Source: Methanobrevibacter thaueri
GTDB lineage: Archaea; Methanobacteriota; Methanobacteria; Methanobacteriales; Methanobacteriaceae
Assembly (NCBI RefSeq): GCF_003111625.1
Contig: NZ_MZGS01000023.1
Coordinates: 1 to 64,000 of the forward strand
Length of the DNA stretch: 64,000 bases
Direction: 5' to 3'
Below are positions 26,255 to 36,443 of the stretch, in pieces. A model generated the notes under the pieces. The model did not search any database. It was given only the letters and a program-made list of their open reading frames with translations, and was not told the DNA's origin. Every line of letters starts with the position of its first letter. Within the stretch, counting starts at the first letter, position 1. The position numbers and the translations under genes are program-made.

Positions 26255-27781
26255 ATGGAAGAGAAAACATTCACGGTATCTGAGATTAATTCTTATCTTA
26301 AAAAGAAGATGAATTTCGACCCTAAGTTGAAAAACATTTACATCAAAGGAGAAATTTCAAATTATAACTCTTATCCAAATAGCCACAGTTATTTCACTTT
26401 GAAAGATGAAACATCTCAGATTCCGGCGGTGATGTTTAAAAGCAGCAAAGACAGATTTCTTAAATTCACACCTGAAAACGGTATGAAAGTAATTGTTAAA
26501 GGCAGCATAGAAGTTTACCACAAAGAAGGAAAATATCAATTGAATGCCCGAAGAATTACTGAAGATGGATTGGGTGATTTGCATGTGGCTTTTGAACAGC
26601 TGAAAAAAGAACTCAAGAGAATGGGATTGTTTGAAGAAAGCCATAAAAAGAAAATACCGAAATATCCCAATAGAATTGGAGTCGTTACTGCACAAACCGG
26701 TGCTGCAATTAGAGACATTATCACGACAATTAAAAGGAGATATCCTATTTGTGAGATTTTAGTATTTTCAACACTTGTTCAGGGAAATCAGGCAGCCCCT
26801 CAAATTGCAGGGCAAATTAAACATGCTCAGAAGTTCAATTTGGATACATTAATTGTTGGGCGTGGTGGAGGAAGCATTGAAGATCTATGGCCTTTCAATG
26901 AAAGAGAAGTTGCCCAGGCGATTTATGATTGTGAAATTCCGGTCATTAGTGCTGTGGGACATGAAATTGACTTCACAATTGCTGATTTTGTAGCGGACAA
27001 GCGAGCCGCAACACCAACAGCCGCTGCCGAAATTGCCGTGCCAAACATTAATGAAGTTAAGGACAATGTTAAACAACTCAACAGAAGAGCAAATAAATCC
27101 ATAAATGATAAAATAACCATGAATAGAACTATATTAGATAATATTTCTAAGAAAAATATCTTAAAAAATCCTGAATCAATTTATGAGATAAAAATGATGA
27201 TTCTGGACAATTTAGTTGGCAAATTAACGTTTTCATCTAAAAACATTATTGATAAAAATAAGAATAAACTGATTAGGCTAGAAAGCTCAACAATCTTAAA
27301 AAACCCAGAATCAATTTATGAGATTAAAATGATGAGCTTGAATAATCTAGTTGATAAATTAACATTTTCATCAAAAAACATTGTTGATAAAAATAAAAAT
27401 AGATTAATTAGGCTAGAAAGCTCAACAATCTTAAAAAACCCTGAACCAATATATAATTACAAAAGAATTGATTTGAATAATCTAGTTTATAAATTAAACT
27501 TCTCTGCAACCCGCATTGTCAACGAGAATAGGAACAAATTATTCAAAATTGAAAATTCACATATATTGAAGAACCCTGAGGAAATCATAAAAGATAAAAA
27601 AGACTCATATTTGAAAAATTTTAACAAATTGGAAGTTTTGAATCCACTTTTAACATTGAAAAGAGGTTATGCAATAGCAAAGACTGAAGATAAGGTAATA
27701 TCCTCATCCAAAGATGTTAAAGTAGGAGATAAAGTTGATATTGAACTTGAAGACGGAACTATAAACACAAAGGTGATATGA
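26255..27781 (+). CDS. xseA: Exodeoxyribonuclease VII large subunit with internal repeats
   Basis: A 508-residue ExoVII large subunit, a single-strand DNA exonuclease. An N-terminal OB-fold domain (about 5-100) precedes the catalytic region (IGVVTAQTGAAIRDII; VGRGGGSIEDLWPFNE; SAVGHEIDFTIAD; DKRAATPTAAAE, about 130-265). The C-terminal helical region contains a 45-residue unit repeated three times plus a start of a fourth (from about residue 302), then the usual TLKRGYAI end. Ribosome binding site AGGTGA 4 nt before ATG. Bacterial-type enzyme, rare in archaea, so lateral origin is likely. Confidence 0.95.
   Translation: MEEKTFTVSEINSYLKKKMNFDPKLKNIYIKGEISNYNSYPNSHSYFTLKDETSQIPAVMFKSSKDRFLKFTPENGMKVIVKGSIEVYHKEGKYQLNARRITEDGLGDLHVAFEQLKKELKRMGLFEESHKKKIPKYPNRIGVVTAQTGAAIRDIITTIKRRYPICEILVFSTLVQGNQAAPQIAGQIKHAQKFNLDTLIVGRGGGSIEDLWPFNEREVAQAIYDCEIPVISAVGHEIDFTIADFVADKRAATPTAAAEIAVPNINEVKDNVKQLNRRANKSINDKITMNRTILDNISKKNILKNPESIYEIKMMILDNLVGKLTFSSKNIIDKNKNKLIRLESSTILKNPESIYEIKMMSLNNLVDKLTFSSKNIVDKNKNRLIRLESSTILKNPEPIYNYKRIDLNNLVYKLNFSATRIVNENRNKLFKIENSHILKNPEEIIKDKKDSYLKNFNKLEVLNPLLTLKRGYAIAKTEDKVISSSKDVKVGDKVDIELEDGTINTKVI
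27158..27570 (+). repeat. 135-bp in-frame tandem repeat inside xseA
   Basis: Copies begin at 27158, 27293, 27428 and (partial) 27563, exactly 135 bp apart, each opening with codons for ILKNPE. The first two copies are nearly identical in DNA; the third has diverged. This indicates recent duplication of a coiled-coil unit. Confidence 0.85.
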
Positions 27782-28002
27782 TGGAAGAAAAATTAAGTTT
27801 TGAAGAAAGTTTAGAAAAATTAGAGGAAATCGTGAACAGATTAGAAAATGGAAATGTGCCATTGGATGATGCTATTGAGGAATTTAAGAATGCTATGGAT
27901 TTAGTTAAAATCTGCAATGAAAAACTGGAAGCGGCTGAAGAGTCAATAGCAAAAATCGTTAAAGACAATGGAGAGGTTGTTGAATTCAATCCAACCGAAT
28001 AA
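27778..28002 (+). CDS. xseB: Exodeoxyribonuclease VII small subunit
   Basis: A 74-residue XseB with the family pattern LSFEESLEKLEEIVNRLENG (about 5-24) and NVPLDDAIEEFKNAMDL. It partners XseA. Its start overlaps the xseA stop (ATGATG; either ATG can serve). The 3' end overlaps the convergent cbiZ end by 17 bp. Confidence 0.95.
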   Translation: MMEEKLSFEESLEKLEEIVNRLENGNVPLDDAIEEFKNAMDLVKICNEKLEAAEESIAKIVKDNGEVVEFNPTE

Positions 28003-29005
28003 AATAGTTAATCCAATATTCCAATAACCTTTTTATTGGATAACTATTGCAATTTTCCTTTATTTTTATTGCCAATTCATAAGCTTCCCGCTTTTGAATC
28101 AGGCCATTTTCCACTTCATCAATTAAATTCAAAATTGAAGTAGTTATCGCCACATTATCCTGCTTTTTGGCATCTATTCTTAACTGCTTTATGAATTCGA
28201 ATTTATCCTCTTCGAGATTATCGTAGAACTCATTGATATCCAACGTATATCTATTCAATCTGACCAGCGCATTGGACTGGGACTTGCTTGTAATCCAGAC
28301 CTGTTTTCCAATGGCTTTCGGAACCGCCTCAATCACCGCATTTGCAATCAGCTCCCCAAGCTTTGAATGCTTTCCTGCATTGGTCAGCTTGTCATCGGAA
28401 TCAGTGTTGGAAAATATCGCCACACCATCGGTACCTGTTCCTGTTGCAAATCCATTGGAATACTGTGAGGGAATTCTCAAATTACCTAACGCAACCGTTT
28501 TTGCCTCTGTAACTGTCATGAACGCTTCCATCAATGTTGACTTGTCCAGATTAACATTGGTGAGCAAGATGATATTGATTGTTCCAAAGTGAAATTCTCC
28601 GTTTTCCTCCCAATATGATGCCGGATCGCCCGCCCTTGATGCGTTTGTCCTGACTCCTGCAGTAACGATTGCAGTCGCTTCAATGTTTTTGAATGCCTTG
28701 GTTACAATGCTGACGTTTTTCATCTCGGCAAGAGTGATCAGACCTGTGGAATATTTGGGATCAATGTCCATCGCTTTGCATTCATTAATCAGATATTCGC
28801 ATATGTCATGGTCCACAAGATAATCAATTCTCTCCTGCGACAAATGTTGGTTAAAAACAGTCTTGTACAGGTCATTGCTGCCGGCATTTAACTCAGAAGT
28901 TGATATTCCATTGCGGTTAACGCCAAAATTAATTAGAATGGTGTCATTTAAATAATAAATTTCATCATTGAGTGATGTTTTAAAAATAAGCCTATTTGTG
29001 TACAT
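27986..29005 (-). CDS. cbiZ: CbiZ-type adenosylcobinamide amidohydrolase
   Basis: A 339-residue protein whose central part carries the CbiZ signatures: AIVTAGVRTNASRAGDPASY (about 112-131), FGTINIILLTNVNL, TVTEAKTVALGNLR and FATGTGTDGVAIF. CbiZ removes the aminopropanol side chain of adenosylcobinamide for corrinoid salvage. The C-terminal about 100 residues (charged, helical) extend past the catalytic part. It lies 32 bp after the thermosome gene; no ribosome binding site is seen. Confidence 0.9.
   Translation of the reverse strand: MYTNRLIFKTSLNDEIYYLNDTILINFGVNRNGISTSELNAGSNDLYKTVFNQHLSQERIDYLVDHDICEYLINECKAMDIDPKYSTGLITLAEMKNVSIVTKAFKNIEATAIVTAGVRTNASRAGDPASYWEENGEFHFGTINIILLTNVNLDKSTLMEAFMTVTEAKTVALGNLRIPSQYSNGFATGTGTDGVAIFSNTDSDDKLTNAGKHSKLGELIANAVIEAVPKAIGKQVWITSKSQSNALVRLNRYTLDINEFYDNLEEDKFEFIKQLRIDAKKQDNVAITTSILNLIDEVENGLIQKREAYELAIKIKENCNSYPIKRLLEYWINYFIRLD
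28004..28047 (+). terminator. Hairpin after xseB, embedded in the cbiZ coding end
   Basis: A 14-bp stem with one bulged A (ATAGTTA/TCCAATA arms pairing with TATTGGA/TAACTAT) and a 15-nt loop, starting right after the xseB stop. It is likely a terminator for xseAB while also coding for the C-terminus of cbiZ on the other strand. Confidence 0.5.
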
Positions 29006-29037
29006 AAAAAAATAAAAAAAGAGTGATGTAAAAGAAT

Positions 29038-30651
29038 TTACATCATTGGAGGCATTCCGCCCATAGCGGAAGGGTCCATACCCATGTCTTCAGGGCCTCT
29101 GGTTGATGCAATTACATCATCAATTCTTAAAATCATTTCAGCTGCTTCAGATGCAGATTGGATAGCTTGTTTTTTGACACGTTTAGGTTCAATTACACCA
29201 GCTTCTTTCATGTCTGCTACTTCACCAGTGAATACATCTAATCCCATGTAGAAGGAGTCTTCTTGTGCTGCTCTTAAGTCAACTAAGGAGTCGATACTGT
29301 CTAAACCTGCGTTTTCAGCTAAGGTTTTTGGTACGATTTCTAAAGCTTCTGCAAATGCGTTTACTGCTAATTGTTCTCTTCCGGAAATGGATTCTGCGTA
29401 GTCTTTGAGTTTTTTAGCCATTGCGATTTCAGGAGCTCCTCCACCTGCAACAACTTTGTCGTCTTCTACAGTAGCTGCAACTACACCGATTGCGTCTTCG
29501 ATTGCTCTTACGATTTCGTCAACGATGTGTTTGGTACTTCCTCTTACGAATAAGGTTACGGATTTTGCGCCGCTGCATTCTTCTACGAAGATCATTTCTT
29601 CACCGGAGATTTTTCTTTCTTCAACAGTTCCAGCGATACCTAAGTCTTCTTCGGTTAAGTCATCTAAGTTTGTGATGACGCTTGCGCCAGTTGCTCTGGA
29701 TAATTTTTCGATGTCAGATTTTTTGACTCTTCTTACTGCTAAAACACCAGCTTTGGATAAGTAGTGTTGTGCTAAGTCATCGATACCTTTTTGTGCGAAT
29801 AATACGTTTGCTCCAGCATCAACGATTTTGTTGACCATGTCTTTAACCATTTTTTCTTCTTGTTCGATGAAAGCTTGCATTTGAGCAGGGTCAGTGATTG
29901 TGATTTCAGCGTCCATTTCGGTTTCTTTAACTTCTAATGGAGTGTTGATTAATGCGATTTTTGCGTCTTTGATTTCAGATGGCATACCTGGGTGTACTCT
30001 TTCTTTGTCTACAATTACACCTTCAACTAAGTTGGATTCTTCAACAACAGCTCCATCTTTTTTCTCGATTTTGATGTTGTCGGTGTCAACGGTGCCGTCT
30101 TCTTCTGCTACAGCTTCAACTGCGTCTACGATTAATTTTGCTAATGGTTCGCGTGCAGCTTCGGTTCCTTTACCGGTCATAGCGGTCATTGCCACTTTGA
30201 GTAAGATTTCAGAGTCAATGTCGTCGATTGCGATTTGGTCTAAAATTTCTTGTGCTTTTTCTGCTGCTTTTCTGTATCCCATTGCAATGATTGTTGGGTG
30301 GATGTCTGAGTCGAGTAATCCTTCGGATTTTTTCAATAGTTCACCAGCGATGATAACTGCGGTGGTAGTTCCGTCTCCGACTTCATCTTCTTGGGTTTTT
30401 GCTACTTCCACGAGCATTTTTGCTGCTGGGTGTTCGATATCCATTTCTTTTAAGATTGTTACACCGTCGTTGGTTACTACGATGTCACCGAGTCCGTCGA
30501 CTAACATTTTGTCCATTCCTTTTGGACCTAAAGTTGTTCTAACGGTTTCAGCTAATACTTTACCGGCTAAGATGTTATTTCTTTGTGCATCTCTGCCGAC
30601 AGACCTGTTAGTACCTTCAGGTAAGATAAAAATTGGTTGTCCTTGTGCCAT
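29038..30651 (-). CDS. thsA: Thermosome subunit (group II chaperonin)
   Basis: A 537-residue group II chaperonin subunit that folds proteins in an ATP-driven double ring. Motifs: [38 protein letters not shown] (about 95-109), and [13 protein letters not shown]-terminal Gly/Met-rich tail. Full length. Ribosome binding site AGGTGAT. Three TATA-like boxes lie upstream (about 30673, 30718 and 30765). Confidence 0.97.
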   Translation of the reverse strand: MAQGQPIFILPEGTNRSVGRDAQRNNILAGKVLAETVRTTLGPKGMDKMLVDGLGDIVVTNDGVTILKEMDIEHPAAKMLVEVAKTQEDEVGDGTTTAVIIAGELLKKSEGLLDSDIHPTIIAMGYRKAAEKAQEILDQIAIDDIDSEILLKVAMTAMTGKGTEAAREPLAKLIVDAVEAVAEEDGTVDTDNIKIEKKDGAVVEESNLVEGVIVDKERVHPGMPSEIKDAKIALINTPLEVKETEMDAEITITDPAQMQAFIEQEEKMVKDMVNKIVDAGANVLFAQKGIDDLAQHYLSKAGVLAVRRVKKSDIEKLSRATGASVITNLDDLTEEDLGIAGTVEERKISGEEMIFVEECSGAKSVTLFVRGSTKHIVDEIVRAIEDAIGVVAATVEDDKVVAGGGAPEIAMAKKLKDYAESISGREQLAVNAFAEALEIVPKTLAENAGLDSIDSLVDLRAAQEDSFYMGLDVFTGEVADMKEAGVIEPKRVKKQAIQSASEAAEMILRIDDVIASTRGPEDMGMDPSAMGGMPPMM

Positions 30652-31018
30652 TAATAATCACCTTTTTTTAATTTTATAAATAATTAGATCAGTTTAATTA
30701 TCAACATGAGAAAATAAGTTTATAGTGTTGACTAAACCTTTCTACATAATACATGAGTTTAAGGTTATATAAATACTTTATGGTATAAAGTAAATTAAAG
30801 TAAGAAAAATAATTAACCGAAATATCGCTTCGAAAAAACCATCAAAAATATTGAAAAAAGGCATCAGAATTATGACAGTTATATGTTACCATTGCCAGAT
30901 ATTGAGTGAAGAATCCATTAATTGAAAGGGGCCATGAAAAAAATATCAACCGAAACAAGATGGAATAGATGTAACAGGAAATAATTGAAAAAATATAAAA
31001 AAAGAAAATAAGATAGAA
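30652..31018. other. Intergenic stretch upstream of the thermosome
   Basis: 367 bp without a supported gene. The left half carries candidate thermosome promoters: TATA-like boxes read on the minus strand near 30673-30681, 30718-30726 and 30765-30773. The right half (30800-31018) is A-rich, has only very short open frames, and holds no hairpin or RNA that could be recognised. It includes the trailer of the coiled-coil gene on its left side. Confidence 0.4.
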
Positions 31019-32176
31019 TTATCTACCTTGTTTTTTCTCCAATCTGAAAGGAGGTGTTTGCTCTTGAGTTTCGTAAGCCTCCTGTTCTTCTTGCAGGTCA
31101 TTGAAGAAATTGTTGATTTCCTCCAACCTTTTGATTTTATCCTCTTTTCTTTGAAGCTCACTTTGAAGTCTCAAGTATTCCTCACGGGAAACACTTTGCT
31201 CCTTAAGATAGCGAAGTTCACTATCACGGGCACTGAGTTCGCTTTCCAAATGGTTTTGGAGATTGATATAATCCTCTTTAGGAATGGATCTTTCTCTGAG
31301 ATATTGGATTTCACTATCCCTTGCATCAATCTCATTATCGAATCTTGCTTTAAGATTTGTATAATCTTCCTTAGGAACTGTGCTTTGTTGTAAATCGGCA
31401 ATTTGAGTATCTAAACTTTTAATTTCGGAGTTGAATTTAAGTTGTAAATCTTCATAGTCTCTTTTTGGGATAGAATCTTGCCTTAGGGTTAGAATTTCAT
31501 TATTCATCGCATTGAGTTCAGATTCAAATTGAGTTTGAAGAGAGATGTATTCATCTTTAGGGATGGTCTGTTGTTTTAGAATATCCATTTCGGTTTTGAT
31601 TTGGTTAATTTCACTCTCTTTAATGCGGATCTCATTGTTCTTCAATTCGATTTGTTTCTCAAGTTCCAAAATTTGCGCTTGAGATTCCACATCATTTTCC
31701 AATTTTAGTACTTTGATTTTATATTCATCGATTGTTCTGGAAAGAGAATTGATTTGAGCTTCTTTTTCAGCAATGCTCTTATAAGATTCAGTTAATCTTT
31801 CATTGACCTCAGCCAATTCCTTTTTCTTATAGTCATAGAGTTGCTCAGCGAAATATTCCTTAATCTCTTCAAGAGAATTGTTGACATAATCCAGTTCATA
31901 GATCCTGTCCTCTTGATTTTTGATGAGAATATCCTTCTCTTCCATCTGTTTTTTCAAAAGATTGATTTCATCCTCTGCCTTAAATTTAATGACAGAAACT
32001 TCTTTTTCCTTATCTACAATATCTTTTTCGAGCTCTTTTATCCTTTGAGGAGTAGTATCATTTTCCCGTTCCACTTCAAGCTCAGTCAATTCAAATTTTA
32101 AGCTATTAAGCTCCAATAGGCAAGATCGAATTAAAGATTGTAGAGTATCTTTTTCAGCATCAATTCCTATTTGCAT
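31019..32176 (-). CDS. Long coiled-coil protein with 31-residue repeats
   Basis: A 385-residue, almost wholly helical, Glu/Lys/Leu-rich protein with no signal peptide or membrane segment. Residues about 40-200 are continuous coiled coil. Residues 204-327 are four tandem 31-residue units beginning T/S-I/V-P-K-x-x-Y (TIPKDEY, SIPKRDY, TVPKEDY, SIPKEDY), and a fifth degenerate unit starts at 328 (SVSREEY). A basic, Gln-rich tail ends it. No family is recognised; a cytoskeletal, scaffold or SMC-like role is only a guess. It stands alone between two unrelated operons. Confidence 0.8.
   Translation of the reverse strand: MQIGIDAEKDTLQSLIRSCLLELNSLKFELTELEVERENDTTPQRIKELEKDIVDKEKEVSVIKFKAEDEINLLKKQMEEKDILIKNQEDRIYELDYVNNSLEEIKEYFAEQLYDYKKKELAEVNERLTESYKSIAEKEAQINSLSRTIDEYKIKVLKLENDVESQAQILELEKQIELKNNEIRIKESEINQIKTEMDILKQQTIPKDEYISLQTQFESELNAMNNEILTLRQDSIPKRDYEDLQLKFNSEIKSLDTQIADLQQSTVPKEDYTNLKARFDNEIDARDSEIQYLRERSIPKEDYINLQNHLESELSARDSELRYLKEQSVSREEYLRLQSELQRKEDKIKRLEEINNFFNDLQEEQEAYETQEQTPPFRLEKKQGR
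31196..31567 (-). repeat. Four 93-bp repeats encoding 31-residue coiled-coil units
   Basis: Consecutive in-frame units whose translated starts carry the PK-x-x-Y motif every 31 residues. The DNA has diverged between copies, so the duplication is not recent, unlike that in xseA. Confidence 0.75.
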
Positions 32177-32406
32177 TCTATCCCTTAGTTTAAATTTTAT
32201 CCCAATATCGAATTCAAATTAGTGTGACATTATGAATTTGAAAACTCCGATATATTGTACAATATATTTCCTTGATATAAAATATTAATTTCATACTATT
32301 TAAATTAAACCCTTAAATTAACTTACAATTGAAATTAAAAAGAAATAGAAAAAAGATAGAAAAAATAAAAAAAAATAGAAAAAATAGAAAAATTAAATTG
32401 ATAAAA

Positions 32407-33456
32407 TTAGAGTATTTTATCATTAATTAATTCTGCATTTAATATAGATGCTCCAGCAGCACCACGAACAGTGTTGTGCCCTACAAGAACATATTTAAAG
32501 CTATTGTCAAATGCTTGGTCTTCTCTTAATCTACCAACAGTAACGGCCATACCATTACCTGCATTTCTGTCCATTCTAGGCTGTGGGCGGTCGTTTTCAT
32601 TTTTGACAATTACTGGATTTTCAGGAGCTGAGAACAGATTAAGTTCTTGTGGCAATCCTTTGAAGTTTGCCATTTTGTCAGCCACATCATCAATGTCAAA
32701 TTTATCATCCAACTCGATGAAAACTGCTTCAGTATGACCATCGATAACAGGGACCCTATGACATGATGCACTCAATTTGAAATCTGCATTGATTACATCG
32801 CTACCATCAAATTTACCTAACAGATATAAGGATTCGCTTTCCATTTTTTCCTCTTCCCCACCAATGTAAGGAACGAGATTATCGATAATGGCCATTGATG
32901 GAACCCCGTTATAACCTGCACCGGACACAGCTTGCATGGTTGACACCCTTACGGAATTAACATTGAAATTATCAACAATAGGTTTTAATGTCAATGCCAA
33001 AGCAATTGTTGAACAGTTTGGATTGGTTACAATGAATCCATCCCAGTCATTTTCCTTCTGTTGGGCATCAATCATGTCTAAACATTCAGGATTGACTTCA
33101 GGAATTACTAATGGAATATTTTTCTTCATCCTGTGTGCGCTGGCGTTACTTGCAACAACATAATCCTTTGCATATGCCTTTTCAACAGTCAATGCGAAAT
33201 CTGCAGGAAGGGATGAAAATACAATGTCCACATCATTATCCATTGCTTCCGGAGTAGTTTCAATCACTTCAATGTCTTTAACAGACTCAGGCATTTCATT
33301 ATTCATATACCAGGTTGTAGCATCCTCATATCTTTTACCAGCTGATCTGGAGGAAGCCGCCAATGCAGTGACTTCAAAATCAGGATGGTTTTCAAGCAAT
33401 TGGATGAATCTTTGTCCAACCATTCCAGTTGCGCCAAGTACTCCTACATTTACCAT
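32407..33456 (-). CDS. asd: Aspartate-semialdehyde dehydrogenase
   Basis: A 349-residue enzyme making aspartate semialdehyde for lysine, threonine and methionine, and in methanogens also for the DKFP route to aromatics. GATGMVGQRF (about 6-15), the active cysteine in VTNPNCSTIALAL, and the SCHRVPVIDGHTE motif are visible. A GTG at 33465 could open the frame, but it forms the GGTG ribosome binding site of the ATG at 33456, chosen here. Last gene of lysC-dapA-dapB-asd. Confidence 0.95.
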   Translation of the reverse strand: MVNVGVLGATGMVGQRFIQLLENHPDFEVTALAASSRSAGKRYEDATTWYMNNEMPESVKDIEVIETTPEAMDNDVDIVFSSLPADFALTVEKAYAKDYVVASNASAHRMKKNIPLVIPEVNPECLDMIDAQQKENDWDGFIVTNPNCSTIALALTLKPIVDNFNVNSVRVSTMQAVSGAGYNGVPSMAIIDNLVPYIGGEEEKMESESLYLLGKFDGSDVINADFKLSASCHRVPVIDGHTEAVFIELDDKFDIDDVADKMANFKGLPQELNLFSAPENPVIVKNENDRPQPRMDRNAGNGMAVTVGRLREDQAFDNSFKYVLVGHNTVRGAAGASILNAELINDKIL

Positions 33457-33465
33457 ATCTAACAC

Positions 33466-34287
33466 CTATTCTAATCCTAAAACGTCATTCATGCTGCTGA
33501 CAATGCCTTTTTCAGCATTCGGAATGTATCTGATAGCTCTTATTACACCTGCAATGAACACTTCTCTTGTATGTGCCTGGTGCTTGAGCTCAATTCTTTC
33601 ACCGTCGCCGACAAACATTACGGTGTGGTCACCTACAATGTCACCACCACGGATTGCATGAACACCTATTTCTTCAGGGGTTCTTTTGCCGACAAGTCCT
33701 TTTCTTCCGTAAACACCTACCTCTTCCGGGTCACGTTCCAATTCTTTAGCTATAACTTCAAATGCAGTCATAGCTGTTCCGGATGGAGCGTCCTTTTTCT
33801 GGTTGTGGTGAGCTTCAATAATTTCAATATCAAAATCATACAATAACGGAGCCAATTTCTTTAATGTATTGAAGAACACATTCACTCCGATAGCCATGTT
33901 TGATGAGATGACTGCAGGAACATTATTGGCCTTTACATTGTCAATGTTTGATTGCATCTGTTCATCACTGAATCCGGTGGTTCCAACAACAACACCGACA
34001 CCACAGGATGTTGCGGTTTTAATTGTTTCAACAGCTGCGTGAGCGATAGTGAAATCAACCAAAACATCAGGTTCGGATGCTTTTAAAGTTTCTTCCAAGT
34101 TTTCAGATCCGGTGATTTCAACACCTAACTCGTCAATTCCAGCCTGAAGGCCTGCATCTTTACCTGCAAGAGGAGTGTTAGGCATTTCAATAGCCGCAAC
34201 AACTTCCATGTCATCTTGCTCAGTAATTTTTCTAATTATTCCGGAGCCCATTCTTCCTGCGGCTCCAGTTACTGCAACTCTAATCAT
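33466..34287 (-). CDS. dapB: 4-hydroxy-tetrahydrodipicolinate reductase
   Basis: A 273-residue NAD(P)H-dependent reductase of lysine synthesis. N-terminal VTGAAGRMGSGIIR (Rossmann loop, 5-18), VVVGTTGFS, the catalytic EAHHNQKKDAPSGTA (about 157-171) and FADHTVMFVGD-like GDHTVMFVGD are visible. Third gene of the lysine operon, 9 bp before asd. Confidence 0.96.
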   Translation of the reverse strand: MIRVAVTGAAGRMGSGIIRKITEQDDMEVVAAIEMPNTPLAGKDAGLQAGIDELGVEITGSENLEETLKASEPDVLVDFTIAHAAVETIKTATSCGVGVVVGTTGFSDEQMQSNIDNVKANNVPAVISSNMAIGVNVFFNTLKKLAPLLYDFDIEIIEAHHNQKKDAPSGTAMTAFEVIAKELERDPEEVGVYGRKGLVGKRTPEEIGVHAIRGGDIVGDHTVMFVGDGERIELKHQAHTREVFIAGVIRAIRYIPNAEKGIVSSMNDVLGLE

Positions 34288-34299
34288 AATAATACCAAC

Positions 34300-35193
34300 T
34301 TAAATTAAATCTGAATCTTTTAATGCTTTTTTGAGAACTTCAAGATTTTCCGGTAACATTTCTGCAAGTGGTTGTCTTAATGGTCCTGATGGGAGTCCCA
34401 TGAGATTCATTGCTGTTTTGACAGGAACTGGATTGCTTTCAATGAACAATGCCCTAATCAATTCGACCATTTCATAGTGAAGTTCCATTGCTCTTGTGTA
34501 ATCATCATTGAGAATGCTGTCAACCATTAAAACCATTCTTTTTGCATCAATGTTTGCTGAAGCTGAAATGACACCTGTAGCACCGACAGCCATAAGAGGT
34601 AAGGTCAATGAGTCTTCACCTGAGAGAATGCAGAAATCATCCTCAATTCCTTCATGGGTAAGTGCTTTGTAGATGTCGGAAACTTTATCAACGCTTCCGC
34701 TAGCTTCTTTGACAGCATCGATACCGTCGACTTTAGCGAGTTCCACGATAGTCTCAACATCCATGTTGATTCCTGTACGGGAAGGCACATTATATAGAAT
34801 CAAAGGAATGTCAACCGCATCAGCAATGGTTGAGTAATGTTGAACCATAGCATGTTGCTGAGGTTTGTTGTAATATGGAGTGATTAACAATGCGGAATCC
34901 GCACCTGCATCATATGCATATTGGGTTAGGGAAAGTGCTTCGGAAGTTGCGTTACTTCCGGTTCCGGCAATAGTTTCAACCCTGCCGTTAACCTCATCGA
35001 CAAGGATATCAATAATCCTTTGATGCTCTTCGTGACTGACTGTAGCGGATTCACCGGTGGTGCCTGCACCAACTAAACCTGTGACTCCCTTATCAATCAA
35101 ATAGTTAATATTAGATCTGAATCCCTCTTCATCAATCTCCAAATCATTTGTGAATGGAGTTACCATTGCAACATATGTTCCTTCAAATTTCAT
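34300..35193 (-). CDS. dapA: 4-hydroxy-tetrahydrodipicolinate synthase
   Basis: A 297-residue TIM-barrel aldolase that condenses pyruvate and aspartate semialdehyde. [16 protein letters not shown] (about 42-57), YYNKPQQ, the Tyr-containing YNVPSRTG and the Schiff-base lysine in [12 protein letters not shown] are visible. It overlaps lysC by 4 bp. Confidence 0.97.
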   Translation of the reverse strand: MKFEGTYVAMVTPFTNDLEIDEEGFRSNINYLIDKGVTGLVGAGTTGESATVSHEEHQRIIDILVDEVNGRVETIAGTGSNATSEALSLTQYAYDAGADSALLITPYYNKPQQHAMVQHYSTIADAVDIPLILYNVPSRTGINMDVETIVELAKVDGIDAVKEASGSVDKVSDIYKALTHEGIEDDFCILSGEDSLTLPLMAVGATGVISASANIDAKRMVLMVDSILNDDYTRAMELHYEMVELIRALFIESNPVPVKTAMNLMGLPSGPLRQPLAEMLPENLEVLKKALKDSDLI

Positions 35194-36410
35194 TCTAAAA
35201 CCTCGTTAATTAATTCACGTGCTTTTTCACCATCTTCCCAATCGACGAATAAAACGATTGCTGTTTGTGATGAGATAATCTCGACAATATTGATTTCATT
35301 TTTTCTAAGTGGTTCTGTGACTTCTGAAATGATTCCTGGTGTATCGATTATGTCTGGGCTTACAAAGGTTATCATTGCAGTGTCTCTTCCTAGGGACAGA
35401 GAACTCAATACATCACTTTCAATGACTACTTTATGTAATAAATGATATGCCTTGTTGGAGTCTGTCTTGTCGACAAATGCTGTTATTGAATTCTGACCTG
35501 CGGATATTCCAAAAATGTTTATGTCTGAATCCGCAAGGCTTCCGGACAGCTTTGCTATTAAGCCTGGTGTTTTAACCATCGCTTCACCAACAATTGCAAT
35601 AAGAGAAATAGGGTTCTTATAAAGTGTTACGCATTTCAACATTTCACCTTCATAAGGACCAAGAATGCGTGTTCCCTTTGAAGAGAGGTCTCCATGCTCA
35701 AAATTGATAATTTTTGCAGTTATTAATGGATCTTTGTATTTTAATGCATGAGGATGTAGAACTTGAGCTCCATGAGTAGCCAAATCCCTTAATTCTTCGA
35801 CTGATATTTCTTCGAGCAATTGTGCCTCTTCGATTTTGTTCGGGTCGGTTGACATTACTCCGTCCACATCAGTGACGATGATTACTTCATTAGCATCTAA
35901 ACAGTGGCCTATAAGGAATGCAGTTATGTCACTTCCTCCTCTACCGAGTGTTGTGATTTCGCCGCTAGGTCCTTGGCCTAAAAATCCACAAATCACTGGG
36001 ATTACACCCTGATTTACAAGTTGCAAGATTCCTTCGGTTTTTTTACGTGTAGTGTTAAAGTCAATCTTAGCCTCTAAATAATTGGAATCTGTTTGAATTG
36101 GCCATAACTCACTATATGGGTCGATAAATTCTGACTTGACACCTAAAGATTCAATAGTTGCTGAGAATAATCTGGCGCTAGTTAATTCGCCCATAGCCAT
36201 AATTTCTGCCTTCTGCTTGTCAGTCAAACTAGCTCCAATAGCTTCATCAGATAATCCGATGAGCTCGTCAGTAGTTTTATTAACAGCTGAAACTACAACT
36301 ACCACTCGACTACCTTTCATATACTCATTTACTACGGACTGCGCCGCTTTTTTAATTCTGGAACCATCACCTACCGAGGTTCCTCCGAATTTTACTACTA
36401 CCAAATCCAT
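35190..36410 (-). CDS. lysC: Aspartate kinase
   Basis: A 406-residue aspartokinase: [13 protein letters not shown] (about 4-16), [15 protein letters not shown], then two ACT domains (about 265-406) for feedback control. A GTG at 36419 is part of the AGGTGA ribosome binding site, so the ATG at 36410 is the start. First gene of the lysine operon. A 10-bp inverted repeat covers its probable promoter (36444-36469). Confidence 0.96.
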   Translation of the reverse strand: MDLVVVKFGGTSVGDGSRIKKAAQSVVNEYMKGSRVVVVVSAVNKTTDELIGLSDEAIGASLTDKQKAEIMAMGELTSARLFSATIESLGVKSEFIDPYSELWPIQTDSNYLEAKIDFNTTRKKTEGILQLVNQGVIPVICGFLGQGPSGEITTLGRGGSDITAFLIGHCLDANEVIIVTDVDGVMSTDPNKIEEAQLLEEISVEELRDLATHGAQVLHPHALKYKDPLITAKIINFEHGDLSSKGTRILGPYEGEMLKCVTLYKNPISLIAIVGEAMVKTPGLIAKLSGSLADSDINIFGISAGQNSITAFVDKTDSNKAYHLLHKVVIESDVLSSLSLGRDTAMITFVSPDIIDTPGIISEVTEPLRKNEINIVEIISSQTAIVLFVDWEDGEKARELINEVLE

Positions 36411-36443
36411 TAAGTTCACCTATTTCTTAAAGTATTCATAAAA

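Noticed and set aside
29894-30679. 261-aa plus-strand Ser-rich open frame opposite the thermosome
   Set aside because: It is the complement of the highly conserved chaperonin gene; Ser/Ile-rich content reflects antisense codons.
31196-31567. Possible CRISPR array in the repeat-rich region
   Set aside because: The repeats are in-frame 93-bp coding units with diverged DNA and no separate spacers.
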